NCBI RefSeq assembly: GCF_000154785.2
Contig: NC_015730.1
Coordinates: 2,108,001 to 2,172,000, forward strand
Direction of reading: 5' to 3'
DNA length: 64,000 bases
DNA from: Roseobacter litoralis Och 149
GTDB lineage: Bacteria > Pseudomonadota > Alphaproteobacteria > Rhodobacterales > Rhodobacteraceae
Below, in pieces: positions 26,698-34,895 of the stretch. Made by a program: the position numbers and the translations under genes. How positions within the stretch are numbered: position 1 is the first letter of the stretch; every line of letters begins with the position of its first letter. The notes beneath the pieces were generated by a model, which saw only the letters and a program-made list of their open reading frames with translations, had not been told where the DNA came from and did not search any database.

Positions 26698-28215
26698 GTG
26701 GCTGGCGACGCGCTCAACGTGAACGGTCTGCAAAAATCGTTCGGGAAAAATAACGTCTTACGCGGCATTGACCTGACCCTGTCACCGGGGTCCGTGACGG
26801 TTCTGATGGGGGCGAATGGCGCCGGGAAATCCACGCTGGTCAAGGTGATTTGCGGCCATCACCGCGCGGATGGTGGGACGGTGACCCTGACCGGAACGCC
26901 TTTTGATCCTGTGGACGAGGCAGACGCCATCCGCAAGGGGGTGGTGACCGTGCACCAATCCATCAATGACGGCGTCATTCCCGATCTGGACGTGGCCAAC
27001 AACCTTATGCTGGACCGTTTGGTCGAACGCGGCCACGGGTTTTTCGTCCGCGAACGCCACCTGCGCGCCGAGGCCGCCAAAGTCGCTGCCGCCATGGGCA
27101 TTCATGTCGATCTGCGCGCACGGGTGTCGGATCTGTCGGTTGCCGACCGCCAGATGATCGCCATCGCCCGGGCCATGGCGCGCGCGCCCAAAGTGCTGAT
27201 CCTGGACGAGCCGACCTCCTCGCTGTCCGCCTCGGAGGCCGAGCGGCTCTTTGATCTGATTGATCGGCTGCGCGCCCAAGGCGTCGCAATCCTGTATATC
27301 TCGCACCGCATGTCCGATATCCGACGCATTGCGGACCGGATTGTGGTGATGCGGGACGGCGCGATTTCCGGGCTTTTTGAAAGCGCGCCACTTGATTACA
27401 ACGCCGCCGTCACCGCCATGCTGGGGCACCGCATGACGGATGTGGATGTCACCGTTCAAACCGGGACCGCGCCGGTGCTGGACGTGTCCGATCTTTGCCT
27501 TTCTGAAGGGACAGACCCTTTCAATCTGACCGTGCGTGACGGGGAAGTCGTCGCACTCGTGGGCCTTCTGGGCAGCGGCAAAAGCCGATTGGCCGATATC
27601 CTTTTTGGCATCGCACACCCCGCGCGGGGCCAGATCCGCATAAATGGAGACACCTACACCCCCCGTTCCGTTGAGGATGCGGTGGCACAGGGCGTGTTCA
27701 TGTCGCCGAAAGATCGCAGCAGCAATGCGGTGATCCCTGCCTTTGACATCGCCGATAACATGACCCTGCCCTTTCTGCGGGGTCTGAGCGCCGGACCCTT
27801 CCTGAAATCGCGCGCACAGCGCAACCGCACCGATCACATGGTGGATCAATTGGGCATTGTCTGCCAATCGGCAAATGACGGCATTGGCACCCTGTCGGGC
27901 GGCAACCAGCAAAAGGTCATGATCGCGCGTTGGCTGCTGGAACCTGCGAAGGTGCTCTTGCTGGATGAGCCGTTTCAGGGCGTGGACATCGGCGCGCGGC
28001 GCGACATCGGGCGGCATATCCGCAGCACGGCGAAAGGGCGCGCAACACTGGTGTTCCTCGCCGAGATCGACGAAGCGCTGGAGATCGCCGACCGTATTTT
28101 CGTGATGAGCGAGGGCACCCTTGTTGGCGAACATGTGAACAAGGATGTCGACCTTGCCGCGCTGATCGCAGACGTCACCGGAACAACATCAAAGGCAACA
28201 GGCATATCCGCATGA
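26698..28215 (+). CDS. Ribose-type ABC importer, double ATPase (RbsA family)
   Basis: The 505-residue protein contains two ABC domains as in RbsA/MglA. The first has Walker A MGANGAGKST, Walker B VLILDEPTSSLS and the switch His in ISHRMSD. The second has a degenerate Walker A (GLLGSGKSR), signature LSGGNQQK and VLLLDEPFQGVD. The GTG start at 26698 follows AAGGGGAGG by 7 bp. It begins a three-gene importer operon divergent from mtnK-mtnA-sorC. The shared operator suggests that it imports methylthioribose or another 5-substituted ribose. Confidence 0.93.
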   Translation: MAGDALNVNGLQKSFGKNNVLRGIDLTLSPGSVTVLMGANGAGKSTLVKVICGHHRADGGTVTLTGTPFDPVDEADAIRKGVVTVHQSINDGVIPDLDVANNLMLDRLVERGHGFFVRERHLRAEAAKVAAAMGIHVDLRARVSDLSVADRQMIAIARAMARAPKVLILDEPTSSLSASEAERLFDLIDRLRAQGVAILYISHRMSDIRRIADRIVVMRDGAISGLFESAPLDYNAAVTAMLGHRMTDVDVTVQTGTAPVLDVSDLCLSEGTDPFNLTVRDGEVVALVGLLGSGKSRLADILFGIAHPARGQIRINGDTYTPRSVEDAVAQGVFMSPKDRSSNAVIPAFDIADNMTLPFLRGLSAGPFLKSRAQRNRTDHMVDQLGIVCQSANDGIGTLSGGNQQKVMIARWLLEPAKVLLLDEPFQGVDIGARRDIGRHIRSTAKGRATLVFLAEIDEALEIADRIFVMSEGTLVGEHVNKDVDLAALIADVTGTTSKATGISA

Positions 28216-29222
28216 ACGACCGCATCCTCGACTTTGCCATTCGGTATGGCTTTTTGATCCTTCTTGTCGGGCTGATCGTCTATTTCAGCCTCGCCGCACC
28301 GGGGTTTTTTGGCCCCTTGTCGGCCGCCTTTGTGCTGCAATCGGTTGCCATCACGGGCATCCTTGCGCTTGGCGTGACCTGCACGCTGGTTGTGGGCGGG
28401 TTTGATCTGTCGATCGGTGCTGTGGCCACATCAGCGCTGATGCTGTCGGCCTATTCCATGGTGATCCTCGAACATCCCGCGATTGTCGCGGTAGCGCTTT
28501 GCCTCGTCATGGGCGCGCTCGTGGGTTTGATAAACGGGCTGCTGATCGTAAAGTTCCGCGTGCCGGACCTGTTGGCGACGCTGGGCATGATGTTTTTGCT
28601 CATCGGTCTGCAACGCATCCCGACGCAGGGCAATTCAATCTCAACCGGTATGACGCTGTCAGGCGGCACCGTGGCGGAGGGCACTTTTTCCGCAGCCTTC
28701 CTCTGGCTGGGTCGTCACCGCTTTGATGTGATCATCGAACGCCTGTTGCCCATGCCTGTGGTGATTTTCGTGGTGATCGCAGTTCTGATCTGGCTGTTCC
28801 TCGGCTTCACCCGTCACGGACGGCTGATGTATGCCATCGGCTCGAACGCGCGCGCCGCCGGCCTCGTAGGCACGCCGGTCAACCGGTATAAGGTCATCGC
28901 CTATATGATATCCGGCGTCACGGCCTCTGTCGGCGGGATCCTGTTGGCCGCGCGGCTGGGGCGCGGGGATATTGCCAGTGGAAACAACCTGTTGCTGGAC
29001 AGTGTTGCGGCAGCACTGATCGGGTTTGCCGTGCTGGGCGCCGCGCGGCCGAACGCTTTTGGCACCGCCATGGGCGCGCTCTTTGTCGGCATCCTGCTGC
29101 AAGGCATGACGATGATGAACGCGCCCTATTACACGCAGGATTTCGTCAAGGGCGCCGTTCTGGTCGCAGCCCTTGTGTTCACATTTTACCTATCCTCGCG
29201 CCGCACCGGCACGGGGCATTGA
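28212..29222 (+). CDS. Ribose-type ABC importer permease (RbsC family)
   Basis: The 336-residue polytopic permease shows the BPD_transp_2 motifs: GILALGVTCTLVVGGFDLSI followed by GAVATSALM (residues about 56-85) and, further on, GRLMYAIGSNARAAGLVGTP, then VASGNNLLLDS-like DIASGNNLLLDSVAAALIG. About nine or ten hydrophobic helices can be traced. Its ATG overlaps the ATPase stop (ATGA). It is the membrane partner of the double ATPase and of the binding protein that follows. Confidence 0.92.
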   Translation: MNDRILDFAIRYGFLILLVGLIVYFSLAAPGFFGPLSAAFVLQSVAITGILALGVTCTLVVGGFDLSIGAVATSALMLSAYSMVILEHPAIVAVALCLVMGALVGLINGLLIVKFRVPDLLATLGMMFLLIGLQRIPTQGNSISTGMTLSGGTVAEGTFSAAFLWLGRHRFDVIIERLLPMPVVIFVVIAVLIWLFLGFTRHGRLMYAIGSNARAAGLVGTPVNRYKVIAYMISGVTASVGGILLAARLGRGDIASGNNLLLDSVAAALIGFAVLGAARPNAFGTAMGALFVGILLQGMTMMNAPYYTQDFVKGAVLVAALVFTFYLSSRRTGTGH

Positions 29223-29247
29223 TCATCAGCAATAGGGAGGACTATAT

Positions 29248-30288
29248 ATGCTGAAACGTCACTTCATGGCCCTTGCAAGCGTGGCAGGTCTCGCGCTTGG
29301 CGCGGGCGTCGCCGGGGCGCAGGACGCCCCTGCCCCTCTTGACAATCCAGAGGACGTCACAATCGCACTTGTGCGCTATCTCTCCACGGGGGATTTCTTT
29401 CAGGCCTATCTGTCCGGTGTCGAAACGCAGGCCGCCGCCCTTGGCGTCAATCTGCGCGTGCTCGACAGCCGTCAGGACGCCGCCCTTCAAGCCGATATGG
29501 TGGAACAAGCCATCGCCCTTGGTGTGGACGGGATCATCATCCAGCACGGGTTGACGGAATCCATGCGCGAGGCGGCACAGCGGGCTGTGGATGCTGGCAT
29601 CAAGGTGGTTGCCTTTGACGTGAATGTCGAAAACGATGCCATTCCGCAGATTGAGCAATCCGATTACCTGCTGGGCAAACTGGCGCTGGAACAGGCGATC
29701 AAGGACAATGGCGACAGCTTCTCCGCAGGCTACGTCTATGTGCCGGGAATCGCGCCGCTTGATCGTCGTCACGTCGCCTGGGAAGAGGTGAAGGCCGCAA
29801 ATTCCGGCATTACCGAGGCCGCACGCATCGGCACGCTCGACAACCCGATTGCCAATGCCAACGCCAATCAGGCGCGCGCGGCGCTTCAGGCCAACCCCGG
29901 TATTTCGGTCTTTTTTGCACCTTACAACGAGTTCGCAAAAGGCGTTAAGATTGCTGCGGACGAATTGGGCGTCAGCACGAACATGTCCATCTATTCTGCC
30001 GATATCTCAACGGCCGACATTGCCCTGATGCGCGAAGCCGACAGCGCGTGGAAAGCCACAGTGGCCACGAACCCTGCCGTGGTCGGCGAAGTTTCAGTGC
30101 GCGCGCTGGCCCTGATGCTGGTGGGCGAAGATCCCGGCGCTTCGGTCATCGTGCCGCCGACCCTGATCACGCAGTCTTTCCTGAACGACAACAACATCCG
30201 CAATATGGAAGATCTGGGCGTGAAGATGCCCCAGTTCCAGCATGCTGATGTGGCGATGGCCGACTGGATGCCCCTGCCCGCGCGGTAA
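29248..30288 (+). CDS. Ribose-type ABC importer binding protein (periplasmic)
   Basis: The 346-residue protein has a signal peptide ending at VAGAQD (residues about 1-24) and the sugar-binding Peripla_BP_4 fold. It has IALVRYLSTGDFFQAYLSGV, then DMVEQAIALGVDGIIIQHGL and VDAGIKVVAFDVNVEN, the usual hinge and ligand-loop segments. AGGGAGG lies 9 bp before ATG 29248. It is the last gene of the importer operon and is followed by a strong hairpin. The ligand is inferred from context to be methylthioribose-like, not shown by sequence. Confidence 0.9.
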   Translation: MLKRHFMALASVAGLALGAGVAGAQDAPAPLDNPEDVTIALVRYLSTGDFFQAYLSGVETQAAALGVNLRVLDSRQDAALQADMVEQAIALGVDGIIIQHGLTESMREAAQRAVDAGIKVVAFDVNVENDAIPQIEQSDYLLGKLALEQAIKDNGDSFSAGYVYVPGIAPLDRRHVAWEEVKAANSGITEAARIGTLDNPIANANANQARAALQANPGISVFFAPYNEFAKGVKIAADELGVSTNMSIYSADISTADIALMREADSAWKATVATNPAVVGEVSVRALALMLVGEDPGASVIVPPTLITQSFLNDNNIRNMEDLGVKMPQFQHADVAMADWMPLPAR

Positions 30289-30298
30289 AGTTGATCCC

Positions 30299-30324
30299 CC
30301 CGGCCCCATCACCTTGGGGCCGGG
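30299..30324 (+). terminator. GC-rich hairpin after the ribose-type importer operon
   Basis: CCCGGCCCC (30299-30307) pairs perfectly with GGGGCCGGG (30316-30324) over an 8-base loop, 11 bp after the stop codon. There is no T-run, so it may act as a weak terminator or 3'-end stabiliser. Confidence 0.65.
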
Positions 30325-30524
30325 AGACCTGAAAGACCAAAGCAGAGCGCGCCGTCAGACCAGCGCTGTGCCGGGTCACTCTCCTCCACTTGAAAAACGT
30401 GAAACGCGTGTTCGACCACACCCGGTGCAGCAACGTAGGGTGCTTGTGCCTGGCACGTTGTCGATACTGCGTCATTGCCCAAATCCGTGGGACGTTGAAA
30501 AAGCTATCCATACGCTCAGGAATG

Positions 30525-30561
30525 TTCGTATAATGAGACAGAATCACAGAATACGAGACAA
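30525..30561 (+). promoter_or_regulatory. Promoter/operator region of the IclR gene
   Basis: TATAAT at 30529-30534 is a consensus -10 box 30 bp before the IclR start; the -35 region is poor. TCGTAT (30526-30531) and ATACGA (30551-30556) form an inverted repeat around it, and ACAGAAT is directly repeated at 30538-30544 and 30546-30552. The arrangement suits autoregulation by IclR. Confidence 0.5.
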
Positions 30562-30563
30562 AA

Positions 30564-31388
30564 TTGCATCTGGACCGCCTTGTCACAATTCTTGAACTCA
30601 TCGCGATGGCAGGCCGTGGCCTCACGGCGGTTGAGGTGCAGAAAGCGACTGGATTGCCAAGGCCAACGTGCTATCGGCTATTGCAGACCCTCGCTGAAAA
30701 CAGGTTGATCGACGATCCGGAGAGGTCTTCGCGCTATGTGATCGGTGAACGTTTGATCGGGATCGCATTGCTTGGGCAATCTGACATCGACGTCCGGCGT
30801 GTCTGCGCGCCTGTGCTGCGTGAAGCTGCGTTGAACCTTGAAGACAGCGTGTTTCTTGCACGGTTGCGCAGCAGCGATGTTGAAATCATCCACGTCGAGA
30901 CCCCGAGCAACTCCACACGCGGTTTCATCCATCCCGGGTTTGGCGTCCGCCCGATGCACGCCTGCTCCTGCTCCAAGGCGATTGCCGCCTTTGCCAAGGA
31001 GAGCTTTCAGGAAAACATACTCTCGGGTATGTTCAACGTTTACACGCCGCACACAAAAACAATGCGGGCACAGCTCGAAACGGAGTTTGCCGCCATCGTG
31101 CAGCAGGGCTATGCCGAATGCCACGAGGAAATCGACATCGGTGTTTCCAGCGTCGCGGCCCCCGTGCTCGTGGGCAAGATTGGCACGACATTCAGCGTGG
31201 GCGCTGTCGGCCCTGTGCGCCGCTTCACAAAGCAATACCGCAAGAGGTTGGGCGAAGACCTCATCGCCATTTCTGCAAAACTCGGTGCCGCGATCCAGCT
31301 TTGTGCTGTATCTCAGGACCGGATTGCAGAAATGCCAGGACCAACAGAACCACAACAGAAGGCAAAACAACTGCCAAACCACCACTAA
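30564..31388 (+). CDS. IclR-family transcriptional regulator
   Basis: The 274-residue protein has an N-terminal IclR helix-turn-helix (GLTAVEVQKATGLPRPTCYR followed by LLQTLAENRLI) and the C-terminal effector domain with RPMHACSCSKAIAAF and YAECHEEIDIGVSSVAAPVL (residues about 135-220). The start is probably TTG 30564, since the family helix begins immediately after it; the next ATG at 30606 would remove part of the DNA-binding domain. It lies 12 bp before the methanethiol oxidase gene on the same strand, so it is probably cotranscribed with and controls that gene. Confidence 0.87.
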   Translation: MHLDRLVTILELIAMAGRGLTAVEVQKATGLPRPTCYRLLQTLAENRLIDDPERSSRYVIGERLIGIALLGQSDIDVRRVCAPVLREAALNLEDSVFLARLRSSDVEIIHVETPSNSTRGFIHPGFGVRPMHACSCSKAIAAFAKESFQENILSGMFNVYTPHTKTMRAQLETEFAAIVQQGYAECHEEIDIGVSSVAAPVLVGKIGTTFSVGAVGPVRRFTKQYRKRLGEDLIAISAKLGAAIQLCAVSQDRIAEMPGPTEPQQKAKQLPNHH

Positions 31389-31400
31389 GGGAGCGAGACC

Positions 31401-32765
31401 ATGACAGAGACAAACGGAAGCTGCTGTGCAGGCCCCGGCTATGCATCACCAGAAGACGCCATAAAGGCACCACGCGAAAAGGTCGTCTATACGATTTGCA
31501 TCTACACCGGTACGGGCATCGAGAAACCCGACTACCTTGCCACCATTGATGTGGACGAAGACAGCCCGACCTACGGCGAGGTCATTCACCGCACGGAAAT
31601 GCCCGTGATCGGAGATGAGCTTCACCACATGGGTTGGAACGCCTGTTCGTCCTGCAACACCGACGGCAGCATGGAGCGGAAATATCTGATCATACCAGGC
31701 GTGCGCACGACGAATTTCTACATCGTAGACACCGCAACCGACCCGCGTAAACCAACGCTGTTCAAGACGATTGATGGCGAGGAGATCAAGGCCAAGACCA
31801 ACCTGTCTGCACCCCACACGGTGCATTGTCTTGGCGCGGATATCATCGTGTCGATGCTGGGCGATGCCGATGGCAACGGACCGGGTGGATTCCTGCATCT
31901 GGACAAGGAATTCAACATCATCGGGCGTTGGGAAAACGATCTGGGTGACATGAAATACAATTATGATTTCTGGTATCAACCGCGTCACAACATGATGATT
32001 TCGACCGAATGGGGCTCACCCAACACCTTCATGCCGGGGTTTGACCTTGAGGATGTGGCCCGTGGCAATTACGGCCAGCACGTCCATTTCTGGGATTTCG
32101 AGAACCGCAAGGTCGAGCAGAGCATTGATCTGGGGCCCGAAGGCATGATCCCGCTGGAGGCGCGGTTTCATCACAATCCCGACAGCACCCATGGCTTTGT
32201 CGGCGCGGCGCTGGCCTCGAATATCTTTCATTATCACAAGGACAACGGCAAGATCGAGATCAACAAGATCATTGACGTGCCCACCGTGGATGTCGAAGGT
32301 TTCCCCGTCCCGATGCCCAGCCTGATCACCGATATTCTGGTGTCGATGGATGATAAATACCTCTACTTCTCCAACTGGCTGCACGGGGATTTGAGGCAAT
32401 ATGACATCTCTGATCCGGCCAACCCCAAACTGACCGGTCAAGTCTGGATCGGCGGGCTTTTGGGCAAGGCACCCGAGGTCAACGGACGCACCGTGGATGG
32501 CGCGCCGCAGATGATCCAGTTGTCGCTGGATGGCAAACGGCTCTATGTCACCACCTCGCTGTTCTCGACATGGGACAACCAGTTCTACCCCTCGATGAAA
32601 GACAAGGGCGGGATCATGCTGATTGTGGATTGCGACAATGAAAATGGCGGCATGACGATCCGCGACGACTTCATCGTCGATTTCAATGACGAGCCGCACG
32701 GCCCTGCCCGCGCGCATGAAACGCGCTATCCCGGCGGTGATTGCTCATCTGACATCTGGGTCTGA
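31401..32765 (+). CDS. mtoX: Methanethiol oxidase, SELENBP1/SBP56 family
   Basis: The 454-residue protein matches the selenium-binding-protein family along its whole length. Segments such as ELHHMGWNACSSC (Cys82/Cys85), YDFWYQPRHNMMISTEWGSP, LYFSNWLHGDLRQYDISDP and the C-terminal AHETRYPGGDCSSDIWV are almost those of animal SELENBP1. Characterised bacterial and human members oxidise methanethiol to formaldehyde, hydrogen sulfide and hydrogen peroxide with a copper centre. No signal peptide is visible, unlike the periplasmic enzyme of Hyphomicrobium as I recall it. GGGAG precedes ATG 31401. Ferredoxin and DUF2182 genes follow. Confidence 0.9.
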   Translation: MTETNGSCCAGPGYASPEDAIKAPREKVVYTICIYTGTGIEKPDYLATIDVDEDSPTYGEVIHRTEMPVIGDELHHMGWNACSSCNTDGSMERKYLIIPGVRTTNFYIVDTATDPRKPTLFKTIDGEEIKAKTNLSAPHTVHCLGADIIVSMLGDADGNGPGGFLHLDKEFNIIGRWENDLGDMKYNYDFWYQPRHNMMISTEWGSPNTFMPGFDLEDVARGNYGQHVHFWDFENRKVEQSIDLGPEGMIPLEARFHHNPDSTHGFVGAALASNIFHYHKDNGKIEINKIIDVPTVDVEGFPVPMPSLITDILVSMDDKYLYFSNWLHGDLRQYDISDPANPKLTGQVWIGGLLGKAPEVNGRTVDGAPQMIQLSLDGKRLYVTTSLFSTWDNQFYPSMKDKGGIMLIVDCDNENGGMTIRDDFIVDFNDEPHGPARAHETRYPGGDCSSDIWV

Positions 32766-32782
32766 CCCAGCGATGACACCTG

Positions 32783-32808
32783 CCCCGGCCTGACACTTTG
32801 GGCCGGGG
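32783..32808 (+). terminator. Hairpin between mtoX and the ferredoxin gene
   Basis: CCCCGGCC (32783-32790) pairs perfectly with GGCCGGGG (32801-32808), 18 bp after the mtoX stop. No T-run follows, so partial termination or mRNA stabilisation that lowers expression of the downstream genes is likely. Confidence 0.6.
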
Positions 32809-32826
32809 TCTCAGCCGGGGGGGCTC

Positions 32827-33180
32827 ATGCGAAAACACAAGGTAACATTGCGAAACCGCGATAACCTGTCTTTTGAGGTGGGCGAAGACGAGGCGATCAT
32901 CGACATCGTCGAGGCCGCAGGCCACGTGCTGCCGATTGCCTGCCGGTACGGCGGCTGTATCACCTGTGCTGCACGGATGATCTCTGGCTCTGTGCGCCAA
33001 CCAAAAGGCACCGCGCTGAACAAACGTCAGTCAGAGGCGGGTTATGTGCTGCTTTGTGTGGCGCGCCCGACGGCGGATTGCGTGTTTGACGTCGGTGTTG
33101 AAAGCCATACAACGCTTTATCAAAACCCATTCGCCAGTGCTGCGGCAGCCAGTCAATTGGCCCGCGCAAACACAGAATGA
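32827..33180 (+). CDS. Plant-type 2Fe-2S ferredoxin
   Basis: The 117-residue protein has the ligand pattern of a 2Fe-2S ferredoxin: CRYGGCITCAAR (Cys-x4-Cys-x2-Cys, residues about 38-46) and a fourth Cys in YVLLCVARPTADC (about residue 77). The N-terminal VTLRNRDNLSFEVGEDEAII is the usual beta-grasp start. It overlaps the DUF2182 gene by 4 bp and follows mtoX. It could carry electrons to an oxygenase; no ferredoxin reductase gene is adjacent. The Rieske oxygenase at 42310 lacks a partner and is one possible client. Confidence 0.9.
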   Translation: MRKHKVTLRNRDNLSFEVGEDEAIIDIVEAAGHVLPIACRYGGCITCAARMISGSVRQPKGTALNKRQSEAGYVLLCVARPTADCVFDVGVESHTTLYQNPFASAAAASQLARANTE

Positions 33181-33968
33181 CAACGCTGCCAGACATCCCC
33201 ATCGGCATTCATGCCGGGCGCCAGTCGGACAGGCTGATCTTTGCTCTGATCGCACTTGGCTGGATCTATGCGCTGGCGCAGGTGCTGACGCTGGATACGC
33301 CCGGATCGCTCGCGCAGGCCGGTCCGGGGATGGCGGTTTTCGCCCATATCAAGGCACAGTTGTTTGGCGACCCATTTGCTTTTGAAACCGCGCTTTCCTT
33401 CTGCGCTGCCAGCACCGGTAACTGGGGCGTTCTGGATATTCTCAAGGCGGCAGCCATGTGGCTGGGCATGATCTGTGCCATGATGGTGCCAGTCCTTCTT
33501 GTGCGCGGCCAGTCATCGGCCAGAAATCCGCATACATGTTCGGGGGTTGCGGGATATGTCGCCGCTTGGCTGCCGTTTTGCGCCGTGACCGTGGGGGTTC
33601 AGTGGGCGCTGCAAAATGCGGACCTGCTGAGCGCGCATGCGCTCTTGCGCCATGACGGCCTGAGCGTTGCGATCCTGCTGGGGATCGCTTGCCTCTATTT
33701 TGGCAGATACGTTTTTGCGGCGAAACAGATCGACAACGATGCCGAGGGCTTGACCAGCTTTCGCGCGGGTCTGGCGCTGGGGCGGCGCTGCCTGCCCTGC
33801 TGCGGGCCGCTGATGCTGATCATGTTTGTCATCGGCCTGATGAATGTCGTGGGTATGCTGGTCTTGACCGGTCTGATGGTCCTTTTGATGGCCGCGCGAT
33901 CAAAAGAACTCTCACTGGTTTTGAGTGTCGGCGCGTTGCTCTGGGCGGTGCTGCTGGCTGCTGTTTAA
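33177..33968 (+). CDS. DUF2182 polytopic membrane protein
   Basis: The 263-residue protein has about seven hydrophobic helices and the DUF2182 signatures AAMWLGMICAMMVPVLLV (methionine-rich helix, residues about 92-109) and LGRRCLPCCGPLMLIMFVIG (cysteine pair and CCGP, residues about 200-220). Met/Cys-rich helices suggest metal handling, and DUF2182 proteins are annotated as putative metal-binding membrane proteins, but no function is proven. Since methanethiol oxidase is a copper enzyme, copper delivery is an attractive but untested role. Its start overlaps the ferredoxin stop. Confidence 0.82.
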   Translation: MTTLPDIPIGIHAGRQSDRLIFALIALGWIYALAQVLTLDTPGSLAQAGPGMAVFAHIKAQLFGDPFAFETALSFCAASTGNWGVLDILKAAAMWLGMICAMMVPVLLVRGQSSARNPHTCSGVAGYVAAWLPFCAVTVGVQWALQNADLLSAHALLRHDGLSVAILLGIACLYFGRYVFAAKQIDNDAEGLTSFRAGLALGRRCLPCCGPLMLIMFVIGLMNVVGMLVLTGLMVLLMAARSKELSLVLSVGALLWAVLLAAV

Positions 33969-34143
33969 CCCCGCAATATAGACGCGCACGATGCAGCATC
34001 CGGCTGTTCACCCGCATGCCACACCACCGCCATCAACCCGCAATCCATTATTTCAAAATCATATGACAGAATAAAAACAATAAATTTTATAAATCATCAA
34101 GCCAATGATAACCTCGGCGAAACACGCGAGATTGAGGGTAGAC

Positions 34144-34881
34144 ATGAACCGGCAAGACTTCCGAAAAAGATTTGGCACCTCAGGTCCGGTCATTTTGCCT
34201 GTCATTCATGTGATTGATTCCGATCAGACGCGCAGGAATATCGAGACCGCAATCGCGGGCGGCTGTCCCGGTGTTTTTCTGATCAATCACGATTTTGAAA
34301 AGGAAAAGCTGGTTCCGCTCATCAGGGAGATGCGGCAGGCATTTCCGGACATCTGGATCGGCATCAATTTTCTGGCTGTGACGGGTAAATTCGCGTTCCC
34401 CATTCTGGGCGCGCTTCAGGCAGAAGGGTGTCAGGTTGACGGCTACTGGGCCGATGATGCCCGCATTGACGAGCGCCGCGCCGAAGACGACCAGCCCGAG
34501 GCCGACGAGATCGCCAGCATCCGCAAGCAAAGCGGGTGGAATGGTCTCTATATTGGCGGAACCGCCTTCAAGAAACAGCGCGAGGTCGACCCGGCAGATT
34601 ACGCCAAAAGCGCGCGCATCGCGACGGGGTACATGGATGTCGTTGTCACATCCGGCGTGGCCACGGGCCATGCGGCCGACGTTGGCAAGATCGGGATTTT
34701 TCGCGAACACTGCGGGGACACGGCCCTTGGCCTTGCCTCCGGAATCACACCTGAGAACGCCGCGCAATACGCGGACGCGGTTGACCTTTTCATGGTGGCC
34801 ACAGGCATCAACTTCGACGGGGATTTTTACAATATCGACCCTGAACGCCTCAAGCACCTCATGGACCTCACATCGAAATAA
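34144..34881 (+). CDS. BtpA/SgcQ-like TIM-barrel protein
   Basis: The 245-residue protein resembles the BtpA family of TIM barrels. It starts PVILPVIHVIDSDQTRRNIE, continues with GVFLINHDFEKEKLVPLIRE, then VVVTSGVATGHAADVGKIG, and ends with LGLASGITPENAAQYADAVD and FMVATGINFDG, the phosphate-binding end of such barrels. Family members have been linked to photosystem assembly (BtpA) and sugar operons (SgcQ), without a proven reaction. GAGGGTAG precedes ATG 34144, and an AT-rich promoter-like stretch lies at about 34045-34110. It is followed 14 bp later by a phosphoribosyltransferase gene, hinting at a ribosyl-phosphate substrate. Confidence 0.72.
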   Translation: MNRQDFRKRFGTSGPVILPVIHVIDSDQTRRNIETAIAGGCPGVFLINHDFEKEKLVPLIREMRQAFPDIWIGINFLAVTGKFAFPILGALQAEGCQVDGYWADDARIDERRAEDDQPEADEIASIRKQSGWNGLYIGGTAFKKQREVDPADYAKSARIATGYMDVVVTSGVATGHAADVGKIGIFREHCGDTALGLASGITPENAAQYADAVDLFMVATGINFDGDFYNIDPERLKHLMDLTSK

Positions 34882-34895
34882 GGGAGAACTCAAGA

